DNA from: Cafeteria roenbergensis | Lineage: Eukaryota; Sar; Bigyra; Bicosoecida; Cafeteriaceae | DNA length: 64,000 nt | Reading direction: 5' to 3' | NCBI GenBank assembly: GCA_008330645.1 | Contig: VLTN01000010.1 | Span: 496,001-560,000 of the forward strand | Shown: positions 50,883-60,744 of the stretch, in pieces | Position numbering within the stretch: the stretch's first letter is position 1 | How the letters are laid out: every line of letters begins with the position of its first letter | Notes under the pieces: model-generated | The model's input: only the letters and a program-made list of their open reading frames with translations | Databases searched by the model: none | Told to the model about the DNA's origin: nothing | Program-made: the position numbers and the translations under genes

Positions 50883-53800
50883 TTATGGGGTGCCCGGGAA
50901 GGGTTCCCACTCATCCGCAACTTCGTCGGCAAGTCGGAACAGGGCAGCAAGCGCGCCGTCGGCCTCCGCCGCGCCGGTCTGCTTCAGCTGCGTCGCAGCG
51001 GGCGGGCTTGCCGCGCGTTTGGCGCGGAGCTCGATGCCAGCTGCGCAGTCGAGGCGTGCTGCTCGCTGCTCCAAGTCCACGGCACGAAAGCTTGCGCCGC
51101 CGCTGCCTGCAGCTGCCCTCCGGCTCCCGGCAACAAGCGCCTCTGCCGCACTCCTGAGCAAATCGCTTGCGCACTTGCACACCCGCCTTGCACAGGCAAC
51201 ATCCTCTGGTCCAGGCCTGGCGTCCATATCCAGCGCCAGGGCTGGCCCGCTGCCGCGCTCCCTGGCTCGGGCTTCCGCCCGCGCGCGCCAGCGCCCTCCG
51301 CTGGCCCACGCGAGCGCCAGGCACGCAGACACCGCGCCGCAGCGAGCCGACCCGTCCAGCACGACCAGCGCAGGCGCAGCCATCAGTGCCGCGCACTCCC
51401 CGGCCGCCCCTGCGCACCCCGCGTCGGCGAGGGCCCTCCCCACAGCCACGAGCAGTTCCGCCTCTGCGGCCGCTTCTGGCGCCCTGCCCGGACCCGCGCT
51501 GCCGCTGCCTCGCCCAGAGCACACGCGGGACCAGCCCGCCACAGCGGCGCCGAGCGCCGCCAGCCCTGCCCACCTCGCAGCGCCCGCCTGCGGCACCGCC
51601 TCCCAGGCCGTGCCCGCCCACAAAGCCGCAGCGATGGCAGCATGCGCGCCGGCTCGCGCCACCGACGCCGCCGCCACCGCCTCCCACTCCGCCCACGATG
51701 CTGTCCCCGGCAGAGCGGGCCCTTCCGGGTCACCGCCCGTCCCAGCGAGCGGCAGGAGCGCCACCGCGTCGCTCGCCGCGGCCCGCTCCGCGTAGAGGGC
51801 GGTCTCCGCAGAGGCGCACCGGCCAGCAACCAGCAGCTGCGCCAGCAGCGCCTGACCCCCCCCGGGCTCCCGCGAGCCGCCCTCGCCCTCGTCGCCCCAG
51901 GCAGCAGCAGCGGCCGGCGTTGACAGCCAAGCCAGGCAAGCGCCGTCACCAGCACCAGAGCCGCCCGCCGTGGGCAGCGCCTGCGCCCGCAGCCACGGCC
52001 CCGCTTCGTCGATCGCAAACTGCCACCCAGGTCCCCCAACGACTGCTCTCTGCGCAGAGGACCTGCCACCGCCGCTGCCTGCAGCAGCCGCACCGGCAGC
52101 CGCCGCCGCCGCCGCCGCCGCTGCCTCAGCCCCAGCGTCTCTGGCCGCCGCCGGCCGCCTGGCCGCCGCCTCGTGCGCAGCCCTGGCTCTGCGCACTGCC
52201 TGTCTGCAGAGCCACATCGTCCCCAGAAGGGCGGGGAGGCCGCCCCACCTGCCTGCGAAGCACTGTCCCGAGGCTGCTGCGGCCAGCGGCCCGGCCACCG
52301 CGGGGTCCGTCACTCCCGCCCAGGCGGCAGGGGCGCCGCAGCGGGAGGCGGGCACAGAGGGGGGTGACGGGACGGGAGCAGAGCCCTCCGGCGTGCCGGG
52401 AAGGGGGGTTAGGTCAAGAAGGTGCCTCACGGCGGCCACGCCGCTCGCGGCGACGGTTCGGGCGGCGCCGGCGCATCTCTCAGCGTCCCTCAGGCACTCG
52501 GCAGTTGCCGCAGCGTCCGGCCAGACGCCGGCCATGCAGTCCCGCGTCGCGCCCCCACCCGGGCACAGGGCCACGGTGCAGGGCCATTGGCCGAGGACGG
52601 AGACGGCGGCCCCCCCAGCTGCGCCGAGCGTCGCGTGCCGCAGCACCGATCGCGCGGCGCGCAGCGCCTCGTCAGGCCCCGCGGCGCCCGCCCCCCTCGC
52701 CTCCAGCAGCGCCGCAGCACAGCGGGAGAGGGCCCGCCGCCCCGCCGCCCGCCGTGCGCCCGCCCGCCACCGCGCCGCCGCCTCCTCCACGGCTGCTGAG
52801 CCGTCCCCCTTCGCCCCGAACGCCGGCTGCCGCCCGAGCGCGGCACGCATCGCCGTCGCGTCCTCCGACACCTCGAACCGCAGCGTCAGCTCGGCGGGCT
52901 CTGCGCGCGCGAGCGGGGGCTCTGCCGGTCCATCCGCCTCGGCCTCGCGCGTCGCCAGCCGGTCAAGCACCTTGCCAAGAAGGCTGGGGATCGACGCCGG
53001 GCCGAGGCGGAGACCCTCCGCGCCGGCCAGCTCAGCGGCCGCGTGCGGCCGCACCTGCACGGCAACCAGCCCCACGCCGGCGAGGCCGGGCTCTGCACTC
53101 GCGCCGTCCCGTGGCCCGTCAAGCGATCGGCCGAAGACTTGGCCGCTCACCCGCACGGACGCCGGGGCCACGATGCTTGGCGCAGGCGCGGCCGAGCTGT
53201 GAACGGGCGCGGCGAGCGCGGCCGCCGGACTGCTGCGTCCGGCTCCCGGCCAAACCACAACGGACCCGCCCGATGACGTCACCACCACCACGTGCCGGGC
53301 GCCGCCCCCGCTTGCCCCGCCCCCGGCGTCGCGCTCGGACTCCTCGCCCCCAGTGGCGGATTCCGCTCGGGCAGCCGTGGGACGGCTGCCATCGCGGGGG
53401 GAGGGCGAGGGCAGCGCTGCCACGGCCACCGCCACATCCGAGCGCTCCCCCGACCGGCAGAGCTGCGCGGCGCCCCGCCACAGCACCACGGCATCGCAGG
53501 GCAGAGCCCGCCGCAGAGCGGCGCGGTCACGCGCCGCCCTGTCGCCCAGCAGGCTGGCCAGGGCGGCGGCGGCGGCGCCGTCCACGAGCGCCGGGGCGGC
53601 AGCCCGAGCCGCCCCAACAGCGGGCTGCCGCGGCGACAGCGGGGCCGCTTCCCCGGGCGCGCTGGCGCCCTGTGCAGGGCGCGGCTCGTGCGCGCGCTGA
53701 CGCAACGTCTCCTGGTCCCAGGCCACGCTGACTCTGCCTGGGACTTTGGCGTCGCTCCACGCCACGCAGCGGCCCCACCAGCCCTGTGCGGCAAGTGGCA

Positions 53801-55697
53801 GGCCGCTGCCGGTGGCCGCGTCGGGCGCTGCGTCGGGCGCTGTGTCGGGCGCTGCGTCGAGCGCGGCGGCCGCCACCGCGGCCGGCGAAGCCGCCTCCTC
53901 CAGCACTCGCCTCGCTGCGGCGACGATGCGCGGTCCTGCAGCGCCCTGCACGCCCGACAGGGCCCCCTGACCCGACCGTGACAGGGCCCCCACACAGCCG
54001 CCCACCAGCGGGTCCAGCACCGCCGCGCTGCCGCTGAGCGAGGCCAAGGACAGCTCCTCCAGCGTCGGAAGGGTGTCCTCGCCGCTCGCCGCCCCGGCGG
54101 CCGCTGGGGCCGCCTGAGCGGCCTTCCAGCGCTGCAAGCACAGCCACAGCTCAGCCGTGGCCCCGCCGGCGGCCGGGGCGGCAGAGGGGGGCGCGCTGCT
54201 TGGCAATCCTCCGGCGTCACCAAACGCCGGAGCCGCTGCCGGCGGCGGCATCGCTGGCATTGTGGTGGCCACGGCACACACCCTGGCCACGCCGCCTCCC
54301 GGCAGCGGAGCTGTCAGGAGGGGAACGACGGCAACGGTGCGGTTTGCGGCAGACCCCCACTGCACGCCCGGCAGGACCATGCGAGGGCGCGCGGCGGGCA
54401 CCGTGCAGGGCCGGGTGCCGCTCTCGCGGGGGGGGAGGAGGCGGAGCACGATAGACGCGCCCCCCCGCAGCTCCACCGCCACGCCGGCGGGGGTGGGACT
54501 GGCCGAAGACGAAGCCTCGGCAGAGCCGGCAATGGCGGCGTCAGAGCCAGCGGCGTCACCACCGGCCCCGCGGGGCTGTGGTGGCGGCGCTGCGGCCTCG
54601 GCTGCATCGGCACCCGCGGCGCCGGCGGCGGAGTGACAAGGCATCGTCGGGGGCTGGAGGCACAGCGAAACGGGGCGGGGAGGCGAAGGCGTGCCCAGCA
54701 GCTGGCCGCGCCACAGCAAGCGGGGCCGTGCCAGGGCGGGCGGTGGCGCCTCTGCGCGCGGCTCGCGCGCAGTAGCAGTCGTGTCGGCATCAACTTTTGC
54801 TTCGTCATCGGCGTCGCTGTCGGCGTCAGTGGGTCGCACCGAGTCGGGAGGCGGGCGTGTGCTCGCAGTGCGACGCCCGCGCCCGAAGAGGCGAGCGATC
54901 ATGCCGCGCCTGCCCGGCGCAGCCGCTGCCTGCGCCGCTGCTGGCGCCGCCGCTGAACGCCTGCCTGGCCCGCCTCTGCCGCCGGCACCCCCGCCGCCGG
55001 CAGGTTGGGAGGACGCCGGAGCTGAAACCGCCTCTCCGGCCCAGCCGTCGTCGGCCCACAGCTCAAGGCGCCCCGCCGGCGTGGCCGTGGCAATCACTTG
55101 CACCTGCTCGGCCCGCCGGACAAGCGCGGTCGCGCCCCGGCGCCCGTCCTCGCGGTCCGACCACACCGCCCACCGGGGAAACGCCGCGCACGCCGCTGCC
55201 GCCAGTCGTGCCGTCGGGACAGGCAACTTCGGTCCCACTCCCGGCCTCAGCAGCGCGCTGCCGCTCGGCTCAAGACACTGAAGCGCGCTGCAGTCGACGA
55301 CCCCCATCGCAGCCGAGCTCGCCAGCGGGAGCACCGATACTGCGCACGCCTCGAGACTGGATGGGTCGCGCGTGTGCGCCTCTGGGCCACGCCCTAGAGC
55401 AGTGGCGATCGAGCCGTCGTCCAGCAGCACACGTGCCAACGCGCGCCCTCGGTGCGCGCCACCGCTGTCTGGCCCAACAGCCCAGCCCGACAGCACCCGG
55501 CGGAGAGACAGTGCCGCTTGCACGGCGGGAATGCCTTCCACAACGTGGCTCGGGACGATGGGCTCGCTCGCGCAAGCCGCTGTGCTTTCAGTTGCGGAGC
55601 CGCCGTTGGCACTTGCCAGCGAGTCTGGGTAAAAGCCAGACGCGCTCGAGCCCCGCCGCCGCCGCCGAGCGGCACGGGCGGCTTGTTGGGGCTGCAT
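50883..55697 (-). CDS. Large uncharacterised Ala-rich protein
   Basis: One open frame of about 1,604 residues that I do not recognise. The N-terminal half has short strand-rich segments ending in W-D/A or G patterns (VIATATPAGRLELWADDG, VVVTSSGGSVVVWPGAG) that would suit a divergent beta-propeller. The C-terminal half is helical and Ala-rich, with one long Ala run near residue 1,230. Such a propeller-plus-solenoid plan occurs in coat and pore proteins, but I cannot assign one. The protein ends ADEVADEWEPFPGTP. No signal peptide or membrane helix is evident. An alternative ATG lies at 55811; 55697 is preferred because the added stretch has no coding character. Confidence 0.5.
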   Translation of the reverse strand: MQPQQAARAARRRRRGSSASGFYPDSLASANGGSATESTAACASEPIVPSHVVEGIPAVQAALSLRRVLSGWAVGPDSGGAHRGRALARVLLDDGSIATALGRGPEAHTRDPSSLEACAVSVLPLASSAAMGVVDCSALQCLEPSGSALLRPGVGPKLPVPTARLAAAACAAFPRWAVWSDREDGRRGATALVRRAEQVQVIATATPAGRLELWADDGWAGEAVSAPASSQPAGGGGAGGRGGPGRRSAAAPAAAQAAAAPGRRGMIARLFGRGRRTASTRPPPDSVRPTDADSDADDEAKVDADTTATAREPRAEAPPPALARPRLLWRGQLLGTPSPPRPVSLCLQPPTMPCHSAAGAAGADAAEAAAPPPQPRGAGGDAAGSDAAIAGSAEASSSASPTPAGVAVELRGGASIVLRLLPPRESGTRPCTVPAARPRMVLPGVQWGSAANRTVAVVPLLTAPLPGGGVARVCAVATTMPAMPPPAAAPAFGDAGGLPSSAPPSAAPAAGGATAELWLCLQRWKAAQAAPAAAGAASGEDTLPTLEELSLASLSGSAAVLDPLVGGCVGALSRSGQGALSGVQGAAGPRIVAAARRVLEEAASPAAVAAAALDAAPDTAPDAAPDAATGSGLPLAAQGWWGRCVAWSDAKVPGRVSVAWDQETLRQRAHEPRPAQGASAPGEAAPLSPRQPAVGAARAAAPALVDGAAAAALASLLGDRAARDRAALRRALPCDAVVLWRGAAQLCRSGERSDVAVAVAALPSPSPRDGSRPTAARAESATGGEESERDAGGGASGGGARHVVVVTSSGGSVVVWPGAGRSSPAAALAAPVHSSAAPAPSIVAPASVRVSGQVFGRSLDGPRDGASAEPGLAGVGLVAVQVRPHAAAELAGAEGLRLGPASIPSLLGKVLDRLATREAEADGPAEPPLARAEPAELTLRFEVSEDATAMRAALGRQPAFGAKGDGSAAVEEAAARWRAGARRAAGRRALSRCAAALLEARGAGAAGPDEALRAARSVLRHATLGAAGGAAVSVLGQWPCTVALCPGGGATRDCMAGVWPDAAATAECLRDAERCAGAARTVAASGVAAVRHLLDLTPLPGTPEGSAPVPSPPSVPASRCGAPAAWAGVTDPAVAGPLAAAASGQCFAGRWGGLPALLGTMWLCRQAVRRARAAHEAAARRPAAARDAGAEAAAAAAAAAAGAAAAGSGGGRSSAQRAVVGGPGWQFAIDEAGPWLRAQALPTAGGSGAGDGACLAWLSTPAAAAAWGDEGEGGSREPGGGQALLAQLLVAGRCASAETALYAERAAASDAVALLPLAGTGGDPEGPALPGTASWAEWEAVAAASVARAGAHAAIAAALWAGTAWEAVPQAGAARWAGLAALGAAVAGWSRVCSGRGSGSAGPGRAPEAAAEAELLVAVGRALADAGCAGAAGECAALMAAPALVVLDGSARCGAVSACLALAWASGGRWRARAEARARERGSGPALALDMDARPGPEDVACARRVCKCASDLLRSAAEALVAGSRRAAAGSGGASFRAVDLEQRAARLDCAAGIELRAKRAASPPAATQLKQTGAAEADGALAALFRLADEVADEWEPFPGTP

Positions 55698-56337
55698 TCG
55701 CGCCCCACTCAGATGGGTGCACGTGGACGGAAGCGTGGGCGAGACAAAGCAGAGCGCGACGCAGTTGAGCCTGCCAGGCGCTCCTCCTCGTCGTGCACCG
55801 GAGCGGCCCATTCAGACACGAGCCTCGATGGCTCTGCGGCAACACGCGCCATCAGCTAGACCTTTGGCGTCATCCGACCAACAACTCCGGCCAACCCTGC
55901 AGCAGCGTCCATCATCCCAGCATGGGAAGTCTTGGCTGCCCAATCCCACGGCAAGACATGCTGCCAGAGCAAAGCGCTCAGCGCCCCGGGCACATATGTG
56001 CCTAGCATCTCGCCGCAGGGCTCCGCGGGTCCAGTGTGGGCACCCCAGCGAGGGCTAATCGCGCTGGTCCGAAACGACCACGTCAGACTTGTCAATGTGA
56101 CTGCGCCCCAGGACAGCGACCCGGCGGCAGCAAACCCCAGGCGCCCCACGCGGTGCCCCTTTCCCCTCGAAGTCGTGCCAAAGGCAAGCGCTCCTAGCCA
56201 GTGGCTGCAAGCGGAGCCCGAGGGCGAGGAAGTCGACCGAGAGTCCGCACCTGTCGCGAGTGTTCCCAGCTCTGCGCCCTGCTGCTCGGGCACGCGAGCT
56301 GTGCGCGCACTCGCGCCCTGGGCTTGGAGCGAAAAGC
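55698..56337. promoter_or_regulatory. Divergent intergenic region before mitochondrial carrier
   Basis: These 640 bases separate two divergent genes. Open frames exist on both strands (about 200 codons at 55856-56467 minus and 146 codons at 55932-56372 plus). Neither has recognisable homology and both have weak G+C bias at third positions, so I leave them uncalled. It probably contains both promoters. Confidence 0.4.
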
Positions 56338-57747
56338 ATGCCCGGCGCTTCGGATGCGACGAGTGCAACTGAGCTGTTGAAGCGGTGAGCTGGCCTAGGC
56401 TTGCGCGCCGCTGCGCCTCGGAGATTCGGTCACCGCCACTTTTTCCGCAAGCCAGCGCGCAGGGCATGTCTGCGTCGCGACCTCGCCCCTACCGTGCCGC
56501 GATCAAACCCGGGGGCCTCCTCCTCGCAGATGGGGCGTTGCTGCGGTGAGCGCGTGCGCCGCCGAGACGGCGACGCTGCCACTGGACGTGACCAAAATTC
56601 GGCTGCAGCTGCAAGGAGAGGCAACGTCCGGCTCAGGCGAGGCAGCCTCGCGGAGGGGCATGGTCGGGATGATGGCGCATGTTGCCAAGTCCGAGGGCTT
56701 GGCGGGTCTCTACGGCGGCCTCAGCGCCGCGCTCATCCGGCAAGTTGTCTACGGCGGGATCGGAGTGGGCATGTACCAGCCCGTGCGCAAGCTCCTTATT
56801 GGTGACCAGGATCCGCATTCGGCTCCCTTGTGGTGAGGTCCTGACCGCCATGCTGCGCCGTGGGGCCGCGCGTTCGGCCACGACCGCCCGAGGTCTGGGG
56901 AGTGCGGCGCTGGCGCTGCAATTGCCCTCGGCGCCTTTTCCCTTTGACCGCGACTTGCTTGCCTGCAGGAAGCGCGCTTGCGCCGGGATGCTCACTGGCG
57001 GGCTCGGGCAGTTTGTTGCGTCTCCCACCGACGTCGTGAAGATCCGCATTCAGGCGGACGGCCGGCTCAAGCTGCAAGGAAAGGAGGCGCGGTACCGGGG
57101 GGCGCTGCACGCCTTTCGAAGCATCGCGAAAAAGGAGGGTTTGGCCGGTGAGCGGCTCGGATCGCACCCGTGCTGTGCCCGCTTGTCTACTGGACGTGAT
57201 GGGGTCGCCCTCAGCACGGCCACGAGGGCCGCCGTGCTTGTATCGTGGGGTCGGCCCCGCGCTGCCCAACGCCGCACCTCCTCTCGCTGCCTGTCCAACG
57301 TGGCCCCTTCCCACCCTTCCCGCCCCCTCCCAACCCTGCCGCGACGCAGGCTTCTTCAGCGGGGTGCGTCCGTCCGTGACGCGCGCGGCGGTTATCAACG
57401 GCTGCGGCATCGCTGCCTACGACCACAGCAAGCAGCTCACGCTGCGCATCACCGGCGCGGAGGACGGCTTGCTGCCGCGCGTGGTTGGCTCCCTCATATC
57501 GGGTTTCGTCTCCGCAGTGGTGTCGACCCCGCTCGACGTGGTCAAGACGCGCCTGATGAGCCAGCCGGCCGACCAGCGGCTGTACAAGGGCATGATCGAC
57601 TGCGCGAGCAAGACCGTGCGCGGGGAGGGGCTGATGGCCCTCTACGCCGGCTTCCTGCCCGCTTACACGCGGCTCGCGCCCTGGCAAGTTGTGTTCTTCC
57701 TCTGCTTCGAGACCGCCAACAAGGCTGTGTTCGGCAAGGCGCTCTAG
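56338..57747 (+). CDS. Mitochondrial carrier, UCP/dicarboxylate-carrier subfamily
   Basis: Four exons (56338-56384, 56530-56832, 56969-57147, 57350-57747) join in phase to give 308 residues, the normal length. All three carrier repeats are present, each with its Px(D/E)xx(K/R)x(K/R) motif: PLDVTKIR, PTDVVKIR and PLDVVKTR. The third repeat's GFLPAYTRLAPWQVVFFLCFE matches the uncoupling protein / dicarboxylate / oxoglutarate carrier branch. It should span the inner mitochondrial membrane six times and exchange small anions; the substrate is not decidable by eye. The short first exon encodes MPGASDATSATELLKR and is chosen because it joins in phase to the start of helix 1. Introns are 145, 136 and 202 bp, GTGAG...GCAG. 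Confidence 0.92.
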
Positions 57748-58074
57748 CAAGGCGGAGCCCGCCCCGGTGCTAGGCATGCCCGCCAGGGGGCGGTGCCGGT
57801 GCGCGTGCGCTGGGCCGGCCGCGGCGGCGGGCTGGCGGTGGCAGGCTCTGCCGTGCTCGTTCGTGTGGGCGTTGGTGCGCTTGCGTGGAGCGGCCGCGCT
57901 GGTGCGGCGTCGGAGGCGAGCGGCGGCCAACAAAGCAATGCAGCGTTGCGGCGGGAAGTGGAAACGCGCGCCCGCGCACACGCAAGCAGTCTCGGGGCTG
58001 ACCGCCCCTGGCCAACTGGCAAGGCAAGCGGGGCGCGATGCCACTCCCCCCACCTGTCCCCTGTGTCGCCGCAG
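57748..58074. other. Convergent intergenic region, no feature seen
   Basis: The carrier (plus) and small membrane protein (minus) genes end toward each other. The 327 bases are G+C-rich, with no repeat, RNA or coding signal that I can support. Confidence 0.5.
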
Positions 58075-58518
58075 CTAGAGCTCTGTGGACGCTCCAGCAG
58101 CAGCACCGCGGGCCGTCAGGTCGTCGGGCACGCGCCCACCGAGCGCCTCGATGTTCACTGCGTCCTTGGCAGCCAGGGCCGAGGCCAGGGCAACCGCGCG
58201 GTCCATTTCGTCAAGCAAGCGCTTCTTGCCCTCGGCGTCCAGGCCGAGCTTCTCCTCGCAGCCGTCGCGCCACTCGCTGGGCGACCCCGTGAGAACGCTC
58301 TCCAAAAGCGACAGGTGGTGCCGTGCCGCCTCGATGTCCTTCTCCGCGTCCTTGAGCTGGCCGCGCGAGATGATGCCCCTGGCAGACACCACAAAGAGCG
58401 CTGTGCCGGCGATGAAGTTGAACACGGCCTGCCTGTTGGACGCCAGCCACCGCTGCGTGCGGGCCGTGGCTCCCATTCGCTTGGCAGCGCTCGCCGCGGC
58501 GAGAGTCGCCCTCACCAT
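58075..58518 (-). CDS. Small one-helix, coiled-coil protein, probably organellar
   Basis: One open frame of 147 residues; family not recognised. The N-terminus (MVRATLAAASAAKRMGATAR) is basic and free of acidic residues, like a mitochondrial presequence. A hydrophobic segment (FNFIAGTALFVVSARGII, residues ~35-52) is followed by a charged amphipathic helix (QLKDAEKDIEAARHHLSLLE) and an acidic C-terminal part ending GASTEL. The pattern suits a small inner-membrane or assembly protein, but this is inference. The frame is open upstream to 58806; the ATG at 58518 gives the presequence-like start. Confidence 0.5.
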   Translation of the reverse strand: MVRATLAAASAAKRMGATARTQRWLASNRQAVFNFIAGTALFVVSARGIISRGQLKDAEKDIEAARHHLSLLESVLTGSPSEWRDGCEEKLGLDAEGKKRLLDEMDRAVALASALAAKDAVNIEALGGRVPDDLTARGAAAGASTEL

Positions 58519-58829
58519 CGCGGCGCAAGGGTGCTGAGCTCCTCGGCAAGAGGAGCAGCTCTGCCGCGCGGCCAGCACGCCGCCGTCGGCACAGCCCCCA
58601 TGGCCGCAGCCCCCGCAGCGAGCCCGCAGGTGTGGGTCGACCCCACGGCACAGGCGCTGTGCCGAGGCGATGCAGCCCCAACGTTCGGGATGAACTTGCA
58701 GGTCATGTCGCCGCCCACGGACGCAGCATTTCTGGTCAGCCGCGCTGCGGGGCTGCGCCCACGCGCGCAAAGCTCGGGCGCGCACAGCAGCTGCGGCTGC
58801 GTTCATGGTTGAAGTGGGGCTCGACGGTC

Positions 58830-59531
58830 ATGCTGGTGGCGTGGCGGCCGGCCGATGGCCAGGTTGGGGTGCGACTGCGGGCGCGAGTGTGTTGCGTGCG
58901 CTGCTCGCAGGCTGAGTACGAGGCGCTGGCCCGCCGGCTCCGAGAGGCAGGCGGCTCCGCGCTGCACGTGTACGACCCCAAACACTTGCACATCACCGTC
59001 GCGTCGCCTATCGTGTTTTTCAGCGCAACCGAGGCGTTTCCGGACGAGGAGTCGCGCGCCGCGCTGACGGCCAAACTCGTGGCTGCGATGGAGGCCGCAT
59101 GCACGCCTGCCAACGGCTTCTTCTCCAAGGCATTTGCGCTTCGGGCCCGGGCGGTGGAGCGCCGGGAGCGCGCTGTGATCGTGCTCTACGACGACGAGTC
59201 CGGCGCAATCGAGCGAGCTCGCGAGTGCATGGAGACGCTTCGCGGCCTGTCGGACCTGGAGGAGGCTCGCCTGTTCGACAAGGCAGCGGGGGGCTTCAAG
59301 ATGCCGCGTGGAATCGTGCACACGACGGTGGCGCGGTATGTCGCGGCTCCCGGCGAGGCCGGCTCTGCGGCCGAGCTGGCGTGGTGCGAGGCTGTGGACA
59401 GGGCATGCGCGGCGTGGAAGCCGGTGAGCTTCCCCGTGACAGAGACGCTCCTCGTCAGGGAGGCCATGCCGTACATGCACCTGGACAGCAGGGTGCATGT
59501 GGAGTGGAGCCGCACCTTGGCTGCAGAGTGA
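58830..59531 (+). CDS. 2H phosphoesterase-like (LigT/CPDase fold) protein
   Basis: One open frame, about 233 residues from this ATG. Two HxT motifs, KHLHITVASP and GIVHTTVARY, lie about 110 residues apart, the hallmark of the 2H phosphoesterase superfamily (RNA ligase-like cyclic phosphodiesterases, AKAP7-like proteins). Each motif gives one His and one Thr to a two-fold active site acting on 2',3'-cyclic phosphate or 2'-5' linkages. The C-terminal strand region (SFPVTETLLVREAMPYMHLD) also fits, since family members have a final FxVxxxxLxR-like strand. The N-terminus is uncertain: 48 bases (58863-58910), in frame and ending in GCAG, could be a short intron but have a poor donor (GTTGGG), and the frame stays open upstream to 58632. 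Confidence 0.72.
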   Translation: MLVAWRPADGQVGVRLRARVCCVRCSQAEYEALARRLREAGGSALHVYDPKHLHITVASPIVFFSATEAFPDEESRAALTAKLVAAMEAACTPANGFFSKAFALRARAVERRERAVIVLYDDESGAIERARECMETLRGLSDLEEARLFDKAAGGFKMPRGIVHTTVARYVAAPGEAGSAAELAWCEAVDRACAAWKPVSFPVTETLLVREAMPYMHLDSRVHVEWSRTLAAE

Positions 59532-59782
59532 CCCAGCCACGCGCGCGCACCCGCAAGCTTGCATGGACTTGCAGGGCGTGGGTCGAGAATCCCAGCGTAT
59601 CCCGTGTGCAAATTTCGGCGTGCTTTCCTGCGTGTGGGCGCTGCCGGGGGCAAGAAAAAAAAAACTCACCAATCGAGGCAATCGCCGGCTCTGTCCTTGC
59701 GGAACCCGAATCTGGATTTCATGCAGAAAATTTCCGCCCTCGAAGCACTCTTGCGCTCCTCTGCAAACAGCGGGGGCCAGTC

Positions 59783-60692
59783 ATGGACGGACAAACTTCG
59801 ATTCCCGGGTCAGGGCCCGGGCGCGGCGGCGGTGCCTCGGGGCGCGGGCGCGGCGGATCGCGCGGGCGTGGCCGTAGCCGTGGCGCGCGCAGCAGCGCCA
59901 GCACCGCGAGCCGTGGGCGCGGCGGCCGCGGCGGAGGCCGGGGTGGCGACGGCCGGGACAGCGAGCGCGGTGACGACGAACCTCGTTCGCGCGGGCGGGG
60001 CGGCGGCGCCGGTCGCGGGAAGGGCCGCGGCGCGGCGCAAGCTGCGAGTGGAGCTGGTACCACCGCTCCTGCCGCCGACGCTCCCCGGCCTCGCGGCACG
60101 CCTGAGCACATCCTGCCAGAGGACATTTTCGACGTGTCGCCACGTGACGCTGACGCCGCGAACAAGCGGCTCAAGGAGACCTACGAGGCCGACCCTGAGG
60201 GCGTCTGGGGCGTGCCGGATGATGTTGTTGTCGCAGTTGGCACCGCTGGCTATGTTGACGCGGCTGGCCGCGAGCTGACGCGTGCCGGCATGGTTCCTAC
60301 GGGCGATTCCGCGAGCACTGACTTGCGCTTGGCATCGGCAGCAGCGGCGGCAATTGACGCTGTCGGCGATGCGGACGACGAGGCCGACGAGGCGGCACCA
60401 GGCGACGACGAGGACAACGAGGGCGAGGAGGACGACGAGGACGGCGGGGACGAGGAGGACGACGGGGATGACGATGACGAGAAGAGTGCCGGGTTCGCGT
60501 CAGCCGTCAGCGGTGCAAGGCGCGTCGCTGTCGCCAAGGGCCCTACCGCCTCTGGAGCGCGCCCTCCCACGTCGCCTGCCCGCCGCACGGGATCCCACCC
60601 CCGCGCGTTTGCCGGCGCAGCAGCTGCGGCGGACGCGGACAGCGACTCCGCCTCCGTTAGCAGCGCCGAAAGGCGCAGAGGCGGCGGCGCCC

Positions 60693-60744
<52 letters not shown>

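Noticed and set aside
55856-56467. Open frame of ~200 codons on the minus strand with two hydrophobic patches
   Set aside because: No recognisable family, weak third-position G+C bias, an equally good frame on the other strand, and overlap with the first exon of the mitochondrial carrier.
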